From: Puccinellia tenuiflora
Taxonomy: Eukaryota; Streptophyta; Magnoliopsida; Poales; Poaceae
Assembly: GCA_012064385.1 (NCBI GenBank)
Contig: QRDG01000534.1
Location: forward strand, 363,932-427,931
DNA length: 64,000 nucleotides
Direction: 5' to 3'
The notes beneath the pieces were generated by a model. That model saw only the letters and a list, made by a program, of their open reading frames with translations, was not told the origin of the DNA and ran no database searches. Both the position numbers and the translations under genes were made by a program. Shown piece by piece: positions 10,744 to 22,299 of this stretch (within the stretch, counting starts at the first letter, position 1; each line of letters starts with the position of its first letter).

Positions 10744-11818
10744 GATTAGTGCACACAAGTATAGGTAGTAATATGTATGTGGAAAACTCTCAACTCACTC
10801 AAACCAAAAGAAATTGTGTATCTTACCGTTCCAAAGTGAATAGTATAGCTTACCACTTGTATGGACAGAACGTGCACGGATGGGGTGAGCGAATATTATG
10901 GGTCTCAAAGTGTTACACAACAAAACCAGGGTATTTAGTGGAGCTTGGTAAGGAAACCTAACTACACCAAAAGGCAAACCCTAGTGCTGGTCGTATAACA
11001 CACTGGAAACGCACACGGTGGAGATAAACGGGGCAAAGTGACTAAGAACAAGATTGTCACAAAGCACTAGAAAGACACTAGCAGGAGCTCAGATTAACAG
11101 GCACACGATTGCTCAAGGACTATCAGTGTCACAAACAATACAGAACTTGCACTTTTATCTCTCTTTTTTTTTTTTTTTTTTAACTATCTCCTTTTTTTTT
11201 TTTGACTATTTATGACCAACAACTTTGAAAAGCAACAAGACACACGTCCAAGAGCAGCCTGTGAGCACAAAACGTAGCTAGTCTTATATGGGTAAGCTCC
11301 TATCACATGCTGTAGAAAGGTCGTGTCTAAGTTTTTCACCAAAAAGTTCGGTTTTTGCCGAAACTGAAACTTCGAAGGCCAAAAACTCGATGTTCCCGGA
11401 CGAATTTGTGGATTCCGAGGACCGCCGAAAAGGCGTAAACAGGCAGAGCCAGTTTGGTTGGATAGAACTTTTCGATACGAGCGTTTTGAGTGGTCGCACG
11501 TCGAAAACGGAGTTCGTATGTAAAAGTTATGGCCGTTTTACCAAAACTGTCAAAACCGGTGTCGGCAGAGAAAAATCACCAAAACCGTGCCGCGGCAGGA
11601 CGCACGGCAGGATTCCGATTGCAATTCGACTCGGCAACGAAACAAGATACACAAAGGAAAACGACCAGCAACTAGAACTTGACCTAATGATGCAATCTAA
11701 GGCTATGGCGAAAACTAACCCTAATATTTTTGGCCTTTTCTGGATAGGACGAAAAACAGTAAATCTACGGGGATTTGTGGATGCTCACCGAGGGAACTCT
11801 GGAAATCTGATACCAAGA
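10744..11818 (-). other. Fam1 5' leader with primer-binding site
   Basis: This is the untranslated leader between the 5' LTR and gag. The complement of 11806-11815 reads TGGTATCAGA three bases after the LTR, a primer site complementary to the 3' end of initiator methionine tRNA. Two long A/T homopolymer tracts lie near 11160-11210. No gene is present. Confidence 0.8.
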
Positions 11819-12910
11819 TGATAAGGGGTGGCCCGATCTTCTCTGTGAGCGGTGGTAGATGGTTGATGATGGTAGATAACTTGCGACATTCCGACGAACT
11901 CTCCGGCTGCTCCCCTGTTGCCAATGCAACAGCTCTTCAACCCAATGGATATTCGCGACGCCTCACACCGATGCAACGTAGCCGCCGGCCACGAAGCGGT
12001 TTCTGCGATCTACTAATTCCCAATGGAACAACAGATCACACTCTAACTTTGGTAGCAAGAACCTCCAGATCGAAACAAAGTGGAGGGGTTGTATTCCTGA
12101 TCGCAACAAAGAGGAACACGGCAAAAGATGAATGCTTGTAGCAATCCAATCTAGGGTTTAATCAAAACGTGGTCTAACCTCTCTCTAGCAGCCGGCCCTA
12201 GCTTTATATAGGGGGCCAACCGACCTAACACAAAAACATAACTTGGTTCGGACTCCAACGGGTACAAACCGACCCAAAAGTGGGTTCGGCCGAAATCTGG
12301 CGCGCAGGCCGGGTCCAGGCCGGGCTTAGGCCGGGCCAAGGCTGGGCTGGGATTCGCATGACAGGCAGGCCGGCCTGGCCGGGCGGAGGCCGGGCTGAGG
12401 CCGGCCGCTTCGGGTGCATGGCCGGCCTAGGCCGGGCTGAGGCCGGGCTGAGGCCGGCCGCTTCGGGCACATGCCCGGCCTAGGCCGGGCTTGGGCCGGC
12501 CCTCCTGCGTCTCGGAGGCCGGGTGCTTCGGGTGGCAGCCCGGCCTGGCCGGGCTGAGGCCGGCCTCAGGCCGGCCTGACTGGTTTTCTTCGTCTTCTTT
12601 CCTTGCGCCTTCCTCCCGCTCCTCCCTCGCGCCATAGGTGACGTTGTACCCCATTCTTTGCCGCTCCTCTGGTACTCCTCCAATGTTTGTGTTATCAACA
12701 ACCCTAATCATACACAAGTGCATAGACTTAGGCAGTATAAAGTTCTCGTTATCACAAACATCATATTCAATTAAGAGTGAGTTCACCTGTTGTCCAAGTA
12801 GCTTGGCACGAGCTCTTGTCATCGGTCCAATCCTCACCTAATTGGCCTTGTCTTGAGCAGCAACATCATCGATAGAAGAAAATGGTAAAGGACTAGGGAT
12901 GTCCTCATCA
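11819..12910 (-). repeat. Fam1 5' LTR
   Basis: It runs on the minus strand from TGATGAGGACATCC (12910) to CCTTATCA (11819). It is longer than the 3' LTR mainly in the GGCCGGCC-rich array (about 12303-12580). Confidence 0.9.
12202..12210 (-). promoter_or_regulatory. TATA box of the Fam1 5' LTR
   Basis: TATATAAAG on the minus strand lies about 90 bases downstream of the GC-rich array and upstream of the CCCTAGATTGGATTGC segment. Position and sequence fit the LTR core promoter. Confidence 0.6.
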
Positions 12911-14131
12911 GGACAAAAAGCAGCAGTCTTATAATTCAATGGACTACACGGAGCCCGAAGGAGAGGACCTGGAGGGCCGTGGGCCGGCCACACCATAGGG
13001 TGGCGCGGGACCCATGCCTGCCGTGCCACCAGGTGGTGTGGGGCCCACGGGAGCCCTCCGACGCCGCCCTTTCGCCTATATATTGCCCCCGACGCATATA
13101 ACCTAGACGGACCCCGTCATATTCCAAAGAAACATCTGCAGCGCCGCCGCCATCGCCGACAAGTTTCGGGGGACAGAAGTCTCTGTTCCGGCACCCTGCC
13201 GGGACGGGGAAGTGCCCCCGGAGCCATCTCCATCGACTCCACCACCATCTTCATCGTCATTGCTGATTCCCATGATGAGGAGGGAGTAGTTCTCCCTCAG
13301 GGCTGAGGGGCCGTACCGGTAGCCATGTGGTCTATATCTCTCTCTCCCATGATGTGATCTATATGTGATCATGAGCTTTGCAATCTAGATGTTGTTATGT
13401 TACTCAAGTGGACTTTATTTATGTGATCTCCGGAGACTCCTTGTCCCACATGTGTAAAGGTGACAGTGTGTGCACCGTGTGGGTCTTTAGGCTATATTTC
13501 ACAAGATACTTGTTCACTGATTTATTATTTGAGTTGGATGTCTCTATGAAATTGTGGTGTGTTAGTACCTCCTGTGAATGCTCATGGTCCAGTGTGGGGT
13601 ATTCATTAGTACTTGGGAATATATGTTTGAGGCGTGCTTTTGCATTCCTACACAATGAATTCGTTATCCAGCCGGAGAATACTTCGGAGTAGTATATTGA
13701 AGTGCTTATATTTATATTCAATTATGATTGCATTGTTGAGAGTGACCACTGGTGAAAGTATGATCCCTAGGCCTTGTTTCTAAGCATTGAAACACCGTTT
13801 ACAACAAGTTCTGCTACATGTTTGCTTGCTGCCATTTTTATTTCAGATTGCAACTACTACTTATAATCATCCATATTACTTGTATTTCACTATCTCTTCA
13901 CCGAACTAGTGCACCTATACATCTGACAAGTGTATTGGGTGTGTTGGGGATACAAGAGACTTTTTGTATTGTGATTGCAGGGTTGCTTGAGAGGGATACC
14001 TTTGACCTCTACCTCCCTGAGTTCGATAAACCTTGGGTGATTCACTTAAGGGAAACTTGCTGCTGTTCTACAAACCTCTGCTCTTGGAGGCCCAACACTG
14101 TCTACAAGAATAGAAGCGTGTGTAGACATCA
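12911..14131 (+). repeat. Sabrina/WHAM-like LTR remnant, 5' end lost
   Basis: The segment ends CAACACTGTCTACAAGAATA...GTAGACATCA, which I recognise as the end of Triticeae Sabrina-type gypsy LTRs. Upstream is a TATATATTG box (about 13077) after a GGGCCCAC-rich stretch, as in such LTRs. The start (TGATACGTCTC in the related piece at 33315) is missing; the Fam1 5' LTR begins instead. ORFs inside are incidental. The family name is from memory and unverified. Confidence 0.55.
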
Positions 14132-14232
14132 CCGTCCTAGCCGTTGGAACCGGGACTAATGCTCAGATTGGTCCCGGGCCCAAACACGGCCGGGACTAAA
14201 GCTTGGGACAGAAGGGCATTTTTCTACTAGTG
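14132..14232 (-). mobile_element. CACTA transposon terminus
   Basis: The segment ends TTTTTCTACTAGTG, the reverse complement of CACTAGTAGAAAAA, a common terminal inverted repeat of grass CACTA elements. Inside are repeated GGGACTAA and GGTCCCGG units typical of their subterminal repeats. Only about 100 bases of one end remain. Confidence 0.65.
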
Positions 14233-15042
14233 CCTAGCCCCATCCACTAGCAGCGCCACTCCAGCAACATACACAACCGACAAATGTGTTACAATCTATC
14301 AGTTTTTGGTACAAACGTGCATTGTGCATCCATCTGGTCTACAAGCTTGGTTAGCTAGGTGAGCAAGTGAATCCAATGTGCTAGCAGCTGGTCGCCGTAC
14401 ACGTGCATATGTGAGCTAAACCGTGGTAATATATGGAGCTTATTTGTCTTCCCGATGGCCGTGAGCCCGTGTCTGGCTCGCCCGCATCGTCGACCACGCC
14501 GCGGTCTCACCGACCCCATTTGCATCGCCATGTCAGGACGCCATCCGAACGTTTCGAAGGCATTGTTTGTCTAGGGGGCGAAAAGATCACCTCTCGTCTC
14601 GCTGGGGCGGCAAGTCGGGTGGGTTCCCGGCAGGCCCCCGACGAGACGGTGCCTGCCCCCATCCTCTGGCCCCCACCCCAATTCGGGTGGGTATCCCGAT
14701 GGACGAAGTGCAGCGCTATCGGCCGGAATTCTCGACGTGGATCGACAATCGTTGTCGAGTCCTCTGACCACATCAAAACTTCTATGCCCACCTCGTTGTG
14801 CCCCTCGTCACCTCTCCGAAGCGAGGCGTTGTCCTCTCAGGGCCTCGTAGGGCTGTCGAGGCCTATGTCGGCCATCCCCAGCCCTAGGCGTACCTCATGG
14901 ACCATCCTGACACTCGACGAAATCCACAACCACGCCTATCGTTCGGCTTCTACATTGATACTAGCCACTGACCGTCGAGCCCACACCATCTACTTCAAGC
15001 CTACCTCGACAAGTACCCTCATATTTCACCCGCGCCCTCGCT
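14233..15042. other. Unassigned sequence
   Basis: The longest frame (14433-15050, plus, 205 codons) is rich in Ser, Arg and Pro, has no recognised domain, and is matched by open frames on the other strand. I see no supported gene. The DNA may be old, decayed element sequence. Confidence 0.4.
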
Positions 15043-15047
15043 ACCTC

Positions 15048-15974
15048 TGATATGGCTAAGGTAGTCCGATCTTTCGATGAGATAGAGATACGTCGATTCT
15101 GGTGGAGTTCGACCTTGGCGATCCGACTTCCACGTACAAGTACGCAGCGCCAATGCAATCGCTAAACCAATCTCCGGGAGTTACCGATCATGCAGCAGCA
15201 CGATCAGCCTGACCAATCGGTCTAGTTCTACCTGCGATCGAGGAACAAGTAAGAACCAAAGATGCAATCACGATATTGCGGATGAAGTATGAGCTTTATC
15301 GCAAAAGGTGGGATTCCGTAAGCGGTCTTGATCAGGCTGTTGAGCACTAATCGAGTACACAAAGATGCAGCGGTTCGCTAGGCAGTCTTTTAACTAAACA
15401 AAATCCGAGTCTAAAGGACGACCGAACGGGGGTATATAAGGAGGAGAGGTGTGGGATTTCGTCCAGCCATGGGGTGGCGGCCGAATCCTACCCTAGGAAG
15501 ACTTTCCTCCTTAGATACGGACTCTAAAACTGCCTATTAAAAGGTATCTCGAAAATACATGGGCCTGGCCCAAAAACGAGGTGGCGCAGCACCTATGAAA
15601 AGCCTTGGACGATATTCATTAATTGATATCTTGTAAAATTCGTCCAAGCCTTCAAGCATCTTTATGGTGGCTTCAAATCACGGTAGTCTCCATTGGTAGC
15701 GTCATCATCTCCGTTGGTTGCACTCCTGCGGCCATCTCCTCCAACGTACATGCTCCATAGCTTGTCCCTCTCATCCATGCTTGGTCCATCATTCCTAAGA
15801 GAGACAAACACATTTGATTTAGGCAGCATCATATTCTCATGAATATTAGGAGTAGCTTGTAAGAACGAAAGTACCTGTTGATTAAGTTGACGTGCACGAG
15901 CTCTAGTCATAGGTTCTTGTAATGTAGGTGGTGTAGTAGTGGCGGTTGCATCTATAGCAGGGATGTCCTCATCA
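15048..15974 (-). repeat. Solo LTR of Fam3 with intact target duplication
   Basis: On the minus strand it runs from TGATGAGGACATCCC (15974) to CCATATCA (15048), 927 bp. It is flanked on both sides by acctc (15043-15047 and 15975-15979). No primer site or polypurine tract follows, so the internal part was lost by LTR-LTR recombination. The first 300 bases still encode the pol tail (MTRARARQLNQQVLSFL, NIHENMMLPKSNVFVSLRN). Its other half resembles the LTRs of Fam3n at 52873 and 57073. Confidence 0.88.
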
Positions 15975-15979
15975 ACCTC

Positions 15980-17081
15980 TCGGGAGCGTGACACAACCAG
16001 GACGACAACACTTTTCATGGAAATTAGCATTTACTCTGCAGCGAAGCATAGGCATTGCGCTAGTAAACACAAAGTCCCTATACTCTTGTTTCAGTTTATT
16101 TTTTGTATATACTTATATGATCTTTATGTACACACCTATTTCGACTATTTCATCTACTAGTAGGTATGCACGTGCACGCACGACCTCTACTATTGATTAA
16201 TATACTTACAATTCACATAGGAAAAATGTATATTTAGTTATAATTTCACGTGTATATAAAAGATAATATGATAGTGATAGAGTATTACCAACATATACTT
16301 AAAATAAGATTCAGAAAAAACATTAATCGAACATCATCTGCAACTAATGCCCCAAATAAATATAAGGCAACTAACAGTCAAACCAAATGAAATTTTATGC
16401 ATAGCTAGCCCACATTTCGAAATAATGTTAGGAAACAAATATTCTATAAATCTAGGACATATTTTCATAACATATTACTCTTTCCATACCCTTCAAACTG
16501 AAAGAGCAATATCTTCTGCCTGCTCTACTTTATGCACTAAGGAAAACACAAATAGCAAACCAAAACTTAAAAAAAAATCATGAACTATGTAGCAAAAGAA
16601 AGCCCCATCTACAAACAAATACACGATAAAACTTATATTTTTACCTTAATTATGACACCAACATAGAAATAAGCCATCTCAAGCACTCGAATAAAATAAA
16701 ATTAAATATGACTTAATCTTACAAATTTTTAGTACAACACGAACCATTTCGATACTAACATAGAAATTTATTAGTGAATATGAAATATTTACTACAGTTT
16801 TTAGAACTATATAAGTTGAAAGTATGCCCAACAATCTAAAAATCATTCACATGAAAAGTAGTATAGCTAATTTTACCACCGTTTTGTGCATGAATCTCAA
16901 ATTTGTCCAGCTCAATCTTGAGCCCAGCTGGGATGATGGTTGTTATGATTTGATCGTCTGAACATACATGCTAAAGAACCACAGGTTCAATGTCTACATG
17001 CTCTTGATTTTTAAGAGCTCTAATAATTTGCAAAAAATGTAACAACTTGAGAAAACATCTTGTATTTCAGAAGCGCGTGTA
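15980..17081. other. AT-rich sequence without genes
   Basis: No ORF above 80 codons with a recognisable domain, no RNA gene and no repeat end was seen. The Fam2n element at 17087 was inserted into this sequence, and the same type of AT-rich DNA resumes at 23164. Confidence 0.5.
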
Positions 17082-17086
17082 GCCAT

Positions 17087-17952
17087 TGATGTAGGGGGTT
17101 GGCCCGATCTTCACGGATTTGAGGGGAAAAGAGGATGAACACGAAGAACACGGAGGTGGAAACGAAGAACACGAGGGGAAAAGGGCAAATTCGTGGGGGA
17201 TAACTCGCGAAGCCTACGAGGGAGAATCACCCGGCAACAAACCCCCAACGGAGCAGCCTCCGGATCCCAAAACCCAAGTCAACAACACGCTTAATGAAAC
17301 CAATTTCTCTTACCGGCCGGTCCACCGATCCAATAGAATCACCGCAGTGAAAGATTGATTTGCACTACTAGAGACACCTAAGTGAAAGAGTAGCTACAAC
17401 AAGAGATTCATCATCCTCCTCGGAGGAACCCATCACGGGAAGGAGCAACGCTCAACTCTAGTTCATTCTTCTCTGCCTCAAATGGAAAAGGGGAAAGCTA
17501 TTTATAGTCTTAGTACAAAAGGGGGTGAAAGGTGGGGGTCCGGCCTGGGGGCCGGCCTGGGCCGGCCTGGAGGCCGGCGGCGTCTGGAGGGGGCCCGGCC
17601 TGGTGGCCGGCCTAGGCCGGCCTGGAGGCCGGCGTCGTCTGGAGGGGTGCCGGCCTGGGCCGGCTGGGAGGCCGGCCGGCTCTGGTTGGGTGCCGGCCTA
17701 GGCCGGCTGGGAGGCCGGCCGGCTCTGGTGGGGTGCCGGCCTGGGGGCCGGCCTAGGCCGGGCTGGAGGCCGGCCTGCCTGTCTTCGCCTCCTTCTTCCT
17801 CTCCTTGTCCATGACGCTTCCTTCTCCTCATCCACGCGTATGCCTTAGTTGATTGGAGTCCATGGAGTTCCTTGCCACCCTTTGGAGTCCTTGGTGGCTT
17901 GTCATACGTTGGAGTGCTTGACATGGTGTTGTCGTTGGGTTGGCCTACATCA
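17087..17952 (-). repeat. Fam2n 3' LTR
   Basis: An 866-bp LTR running on the minus strand from TGATGTAGGCCAACCC (17952) to CCCTACATCA (17087). The GGCCGGCC-rich array is at 17537-17780, with TATAAATA just downstream in the sense direction. Confidence 0.92.
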
Positions 17953-17967
17953 TCTCCCCCTCCTTCG
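17953..17967 (-). other. Polypurine tract of Fam2n
   Basis: The complement reads CGAAGGAGGGGGAGA immediately before the 3' LTR, the expected primer for plus-strand DNA synthesis. It matches the Fam2 tract at 62778-62792 apart from the length of the G run. The same bases are open in the frame that encodes FEGGGDD. Confidence 0.8.
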
Positions 17968-18192
17968 AAAAGCGTCGTCCATGACGCTAGCACGTCCTCA
18001 TCAAGTGAAGGAGATAGAAGTCTCGACGTTGAAGTGGACGTCACCATGCCGCTATTGATACCTATACGCACCAAAGACCAAGCAAAATATGTGTGTGCAT
18101 GATAGAGGAGCACATCATTGATGACATGTCCAAATTTGTTCATAACACCATTAGCACAAAACAAATATATGGAATGGAATACAAATGCAAGG

Positions 18193-20934
18193 TCAATGTG
18201 CAAACAACTCAGTCCAAACATCCTCAAAATGTGGGAACATAAAATCTCCAAGAAAATTTGAGAAGGCTAAGATAGCTATCTCATTTTGAACCATATGATG
18301 TTCATTGCATTGAAAGCATCGGAAAGAGAGGTTTGTGAACCACACAAGATGAGAGAGGCTCTTATCATCGCCATCATGGGTGTAAACAAAGCAAAGAGAA
18401 GAGCAAGTGTTCATCAATTTTGTTGCAACACCAAGAAGACAACATCCAAAGGTCTCATGACAAGACATGCTCAAAATACCATTATGGTTGCAACGAAGCC
18501 AACGGAAAGAGCAATTGTGCATCATACTTGTTGCAACACATAAATCATCTACAAGGAAGATCAAGGGAGCATGAATGTCACAAAGGAAAACCAAAGCACT
18601 CACATGTTTGCACGCGAACCAAAGGAAAGAGCAATTGTTCAATTTGTTCGATGCAAAACATGGAAAAGGAAATAGAGGTTGGTCGGAGCCACAACTCTCA
18701 TGGAAAATGCTCTCAAGAGCTCTTTTTGTCAACTCATGCTCAATTGACGTTGACATTATGCAGCGTGAGCCATTACACACGAAATTCCATAAAAAGAAAT
18801 TGTGTGCATGGTACATGAATGCATCATCCATTATGACGCATCTATCCATTTGCACATCACCAAACACACTAATATCAAAAGGAATGTATGACATATGTGA
18901 GTGGTCAATATGCAAAAGGAAGGGTAAATTCTCAACATGGCAAAAGGAAGAATCTCCAAATTTTGAGAAAGCTATGGGGGCATTCTCATAAGACATCATA
19001 TCAACATTATTGCAAACCAAGCATTGGAAAGAGAAATTGTTCAACTTCTTGGATGCAACAATGGGAGAAAATTCGAAAATTTCATAACAAGGCATGTATA
19101 TGGAAAGATCATCACAAATAGATAATTCCGCATGATCAACATTGGTTTGAAACAAGGTATCACATGGGAATATGAACGAAGCATATGTGACATCAAAAGG
19201 ATCATCCATAGCATGCAAGCAATCACAAGTCAGCATGTCCACTAGTGGGATCATGGCATCATCAACACCCATATGCGTACCTTTGTAGTCCCGCTCATGA
19301 GAGGTAGGTGTTGTGGTAGAGGTAGCGGCGTCCATGTGGCCGACTTGTTCATCATCATGTAGACATGGGGTGGCATCGTCTTCATCCTCCATGTACATCT
19401 TCTCCATAAGAGGCACCATCATGGCGAAGCTTGGCGTCTCATCATCCATGGAACCTAGTAGAACATGAGAGAACACACTAGAGGTAGAGGGTAAGTTGTT
19501 AGAAATCAAAATTTCCTCACTTGACCTATCAACTACCTCTCCCAACTCAAGGTGTGTATCACTCATTCCCTCAAAATGGAAGCACTCAATCTTGCATATG
19601 GTGGAGGCACTCAACTCACTTGCACTCTCACTCAAGTGGGCTAGGTGGCTCTCATGCTCACATGGGATTGGTGCCATATCTTCATTCGAGCACGTAGGGA
19701 TAGGCTCGGTATGCTCAACTCCAAACGCCACCTTGGTTGAAGGGAAACTCCCAAGCTCAACCTCCTCAACCTTTTCGCCTCCAAAGGTGAATGCCATAGG
19801 GTGGGCATCATCACTCGACTCCTTTGCCGAAGGGAACATCCCATGCTCGACCGTCTTCTCGCCATCTTCTTGGTCACCAACTTGTAGTGGAGTCGACGAT
19901 AAGCTCGGTGAAGAGTCATGTGAGGGCGTGAAGAACTTGGATAACCCGGCAACGAACTCCTCGCGGATGGTCTTGAGGTCGGCCAAGAACTTATCGCAAT
20001 CGGCGTTGGCCTTGAGCTTGTCGTAATCGGCGTTGGCCTTGAGCTTAGCTTGCTCGATCGCGAAGTTGGCATTGTCGGTGTCGCGCTCGTTCTTCAACTT
20101 GGCGAGGTCGGCCTTGAGTTCGTCCAATTTCTTCGTGTAGCTTGATCTATGCTTGGACGCCCTTTTGGTTGTGGCACACGGAGGAGACTCCATATGATGT
20201 ATACTTGCCTCCATCTTGGAAGTTGATGTAGATGCGTGATGGCGTGGCCTTGAGTAGGTTGAGTCCTCATAGTGACGTCGATGATGATCATGAGTAGACG
20301 TACGCCGATGAAGATCCGTGGTGTTCCTTGACGAAGACTCGTGTGCATAGGCACTTTGCGTTGGCCGCCATCTTGAGGGTGAGGTAGCTTGACGTCGAGG
20401 AGGAGGGCGTGTCTCCTTGTCCTCTAGGCGAAGATGCCTTGAGCTCCGTCTCCTTGAGCTTGAAGTAGGTGCTTGACGGCGGTGGCGCTCTTGAGTGCTT
20501 GGCCTTGAGGAGCGCCGAGGTGGGTACTCATCGTCGGAGTCGTCATCAACAAGGTGTGTAGAGCCTCGTGGAAGATCCTTGACGTGCCATGAGGAGCCGT
20601 AGTCGATGTAGGGTTCCACCACCTCATTGGAGTTGTAGTCGAAGTAGTGGTCCACCATGGTGTTGATGCTTGAAGGCTCGAAGTCGGTGTAGCACTCCAT
20701 GTCGTGGACGGTTGCGGCATCACAGTCGTAGTAGTGGTGGTGCTCCGCCATGAGATCCATGCTTGTGGAGGTGTCGTCGATGTCGTGGTCCACCATGTCA
20801 TCCATGCTTGGGGCGCCGTAGTCGTTGTCGCTCATGATGTCATCCATGCTTGGCGCGCCGTAGTCGTTGTCGTTCATCATGTTCTCATCATCATGGCCTC
20901 CATAGGATGCTCCGCTCTCACTAGACATGGTCAA
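18193..20934 (-). CDS. 913-residue ORF of Fam2n, function unknown
   Basis: The ORF occupies the gag-pol position of the element and starts at the ATG at 20934. Residues 1-120 are acidic with repeats of YGAPSMDDxMxDNDYG. Residues about 130-250 are Arg/Ser/His-rich and basic. Residues about 268-335 form a Lys/Glu/Leu coiled coil (KLDELKADLAKLKNE, KLKANADYDK). The C-terminal third has five units of the form N-N/T-C/F-S-F-x-W/C-x-x-C-x-H/N (starting near residues 629, 763, 804, 838 and 866) separated by hydrophobic stretches. No zinc knuckle, DSG protease motif or RT box is present. A second frame (18251-17502) repeats the YHAHxFF motif and runs through the polypurine tract into the LTR, so a frameshift near 18200 probably shortened the protein. 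It may be a diverged structural or RNA-binding protein; I cannot assign a function. Confidence 0.7.
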   Translation of the reverse strand: MTMSSESGASYGGHDDENMMNDNDYGAPSMDDIMSDNDYGAPSMDDMVDHDIDDTSTSMDLMAEHHHYYDCDAATVHDMECYTDFEPSSINTMVDHYFDYNSNEVVEPYIDYGSSWHVKDLPRGSTHLVDDDSDDEYPPRRSSRPSTQERHRRQAPTSSSRRRSSRHLRLEDKETRPPPRRQATSPSRWRPTQSAYAHESSSRNTTDLHRRTSTHDHHRRHYEDSTYSRPRHHASTSTSKMEASIHHMESPPCATTKRASKHRSSYTKKLDELKADLAKLKNERDTDNANFAIEQAKLKANADYDKLKANADCDKFLADLKTIREEFVAGLSKFFTPSHDSSPSLSSTPLQVGDQEDGEKTVEHGMFPSAKESSDDAHPMAFTFGGEKVEEVELGSFPSTKVAFGVEHTEPIPTCSNEDMAPIPCEHESHLAHLSESASELSASTICKIECFHFEGMSDTHLELGEVVDRSSEEILISNNLPSTSSVFSHVLLGSMDDETPSFAMMVPLMEKMYMEDEDDATPCLHDDEQVGHMDAATSTTTPTSHERDYKGTHMGVDDAMIPLVDMLTCDCLHAMDDPFDVTYASFIFPCDTLFQTNVDHAELSICDDLSIYMPCYEIFEFSPIVASKKLNNFSFQCLVCNNVDMMSYENAPIAFSKFGDSSFCHVENLPFLLHIDHSHMSYIPFDISVFGDVQMDRCVIMDDAFMYHAHNFFLWNFVCNGSRCIMSTSIEHELTKRALESIFHESCGSDQPLFPFPCFASNKLNNCSFLWFACKHVSALVFLCDIHAPLIFLVDDLCVATSMMHNCSFRWLRCNHNGILSMSCHETFGCCLLGVATKLMNTCSSLCFVYTHDGDDKSLSHLVWFTNLSFRCFQCNEHHMVQNEIAILAFSNFLGDFMFPHFEDVWTELFAH

Positions 20935-22299
20935 TCATAAGACAAGTGTATATATATGTGGAGTGGAAGGAACTAAGAAACCAACCTCACCTAGTAGATA
21001 GTATTGGAACTAGTGGACCATGCCAAGAGAAACCGATACACAAGAATGCGGGTGACTTGAATTTCAAAGATCCAAACGCAACTCCAAAACACACACGGCT
21101 TATGAGTGGATAGGTATGAATTGTGGAAAGCAAATGGAACAACCGGAAACCAAGATATTGTAAGGGCAAGTAGAGAACCACGATGACCACAAAGCAAATA
21201 CAAGTCGATCTCAAAAGATAGGAGTGAAGCACATAGAAACACACGCTTTGATAAGTGGGACTTGTGCAACCAAAAATGAGCTAGTTATGGACCTAGCGAA
21301 GACTAAAGCTCAAGTCGCACAAGTACAAGAGAAACCAACTCGATTGCAATTTATTGGTGGGCTACAAGATTTACACAAAGATACCACACCTATGAATTTT
21401 TCATCGAGCTTGCGCGACCTACAAGAGATATGGCATTGAGGCTCTTTCTTTTTATTTGCTCTCTTTTGATTCTTTTTCTATTCTCTTTTGGCCTCTTACT
21501 CTCTTTTTCTCTTTTTGCCTCTCACTTTGCTTGCCAACAAGAACTATATCAACTAGCGCATACTAGGTTTGCTCGGAACACTACGAGGTATCAAGTGTGC
21601 AAAGCCCAAGCAATCATAGGTGAGCTAGTCTCAATAGGTAAGATAGGCACAAATGGCTTGGCTAACAAGTGATGCAAGGTGGGAGAAGGTTCGGGGATGT
21701 TATACCTTTCGTCGACGATCTTCACCCGTTGGAGTGGAATGTCCCTTCCTTGCTCACGAAATTTGGTGGCAATAGATGATGGATCAACCGCCGTGGTGAT
21801 GTAGAGCTTGTCCGTAGTTTCGATTAGAGACGAAAATCACCAAAAACGGAGTCCGGAGTGAAAAGTTATGGCCAAAACAAAATTTCAGCAGGGAGGTCGG
21901 CCTGGGGGCCGGCCTGGGCCGGGCTGGAGGCCGGCGGCTTCTGCCGGGGGTCCGGCCTAGAGGCCAGCCTAGGCCGGGCTGGAGGCCGGCCGGGCTACCT
22001 TCCCGTGACGCGAAAAAGTGCGATTTCGGCGGAAAAACGGCCCGAAAAACACCAAATCGGAGGGGAAATCAAAGGAATTTGGCCATAGGAACGCAAAGGG
22101 AGGTAGATCAACAAGTATAGCAATGGATCCACTGATCAAAACCTACCAAAACTCACAAGAATCTCAGATCGATCCAAAAGCAATTTGGGGCTATTTTTGG
22201 TGGAAAATTTTCGAAATTAGCAAAATCAAAGAAAAATTTTGTGGATATGGGGGTGGAAACAAAGGCAAATCCGTGGCAACCCTTGCTCTGATACCATAA
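20935..22299 (-). other. Fam2n 5' leader with primer site and GC-rich array
   Basis: The untranslated leader holds the primer site (22285-22296) and, unusually, a second GGCCGGCC-rich cluster at about 21895-22000 outside the LTR. Poly-pyrimidine tracts lie near 21440-21530. No gene is supported; short ORFs here are incidental. Confidence 0.7.

Larger units (their letters stand above)
5198..12910 (-). mobile_element. Fam1 Ty3/gypsy retrotransposon, two LTRs, coding region broken
   Basis: The element lies on the minus strand: 5' LTR 11819-12910, primer site 11806-11815, leader, gag, zinc knuckle and protease, reverse transcriptase, RNase H, integrase, polypurine tract 6214-6226, 3' LTR 5198-6213. 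Domain order (RT before integrase) is Ty3/gypsy. The RT and integrase sequences look chromovirus-like and no chromodomain is seen. The bases flanking the LTRs (cctag left, ggaca right) do not match, so an end was probably altered by recombination. Several frameshifts and an N at 8645 disable it. Confidence 0.9.

Noticed and set aside
14433..15050. 205-codon plus-strand ORF that could be a gene.
   Set aside because: Low-complexity composition, competing open frames on the minus strand, no motif, and flanked by transposon remnants.
19496..20026. Plus-strand ORF of 176 codons inside the Fam2n ORF.
   Set aside because: Antisense to the 913-codon frame with no independent motif.
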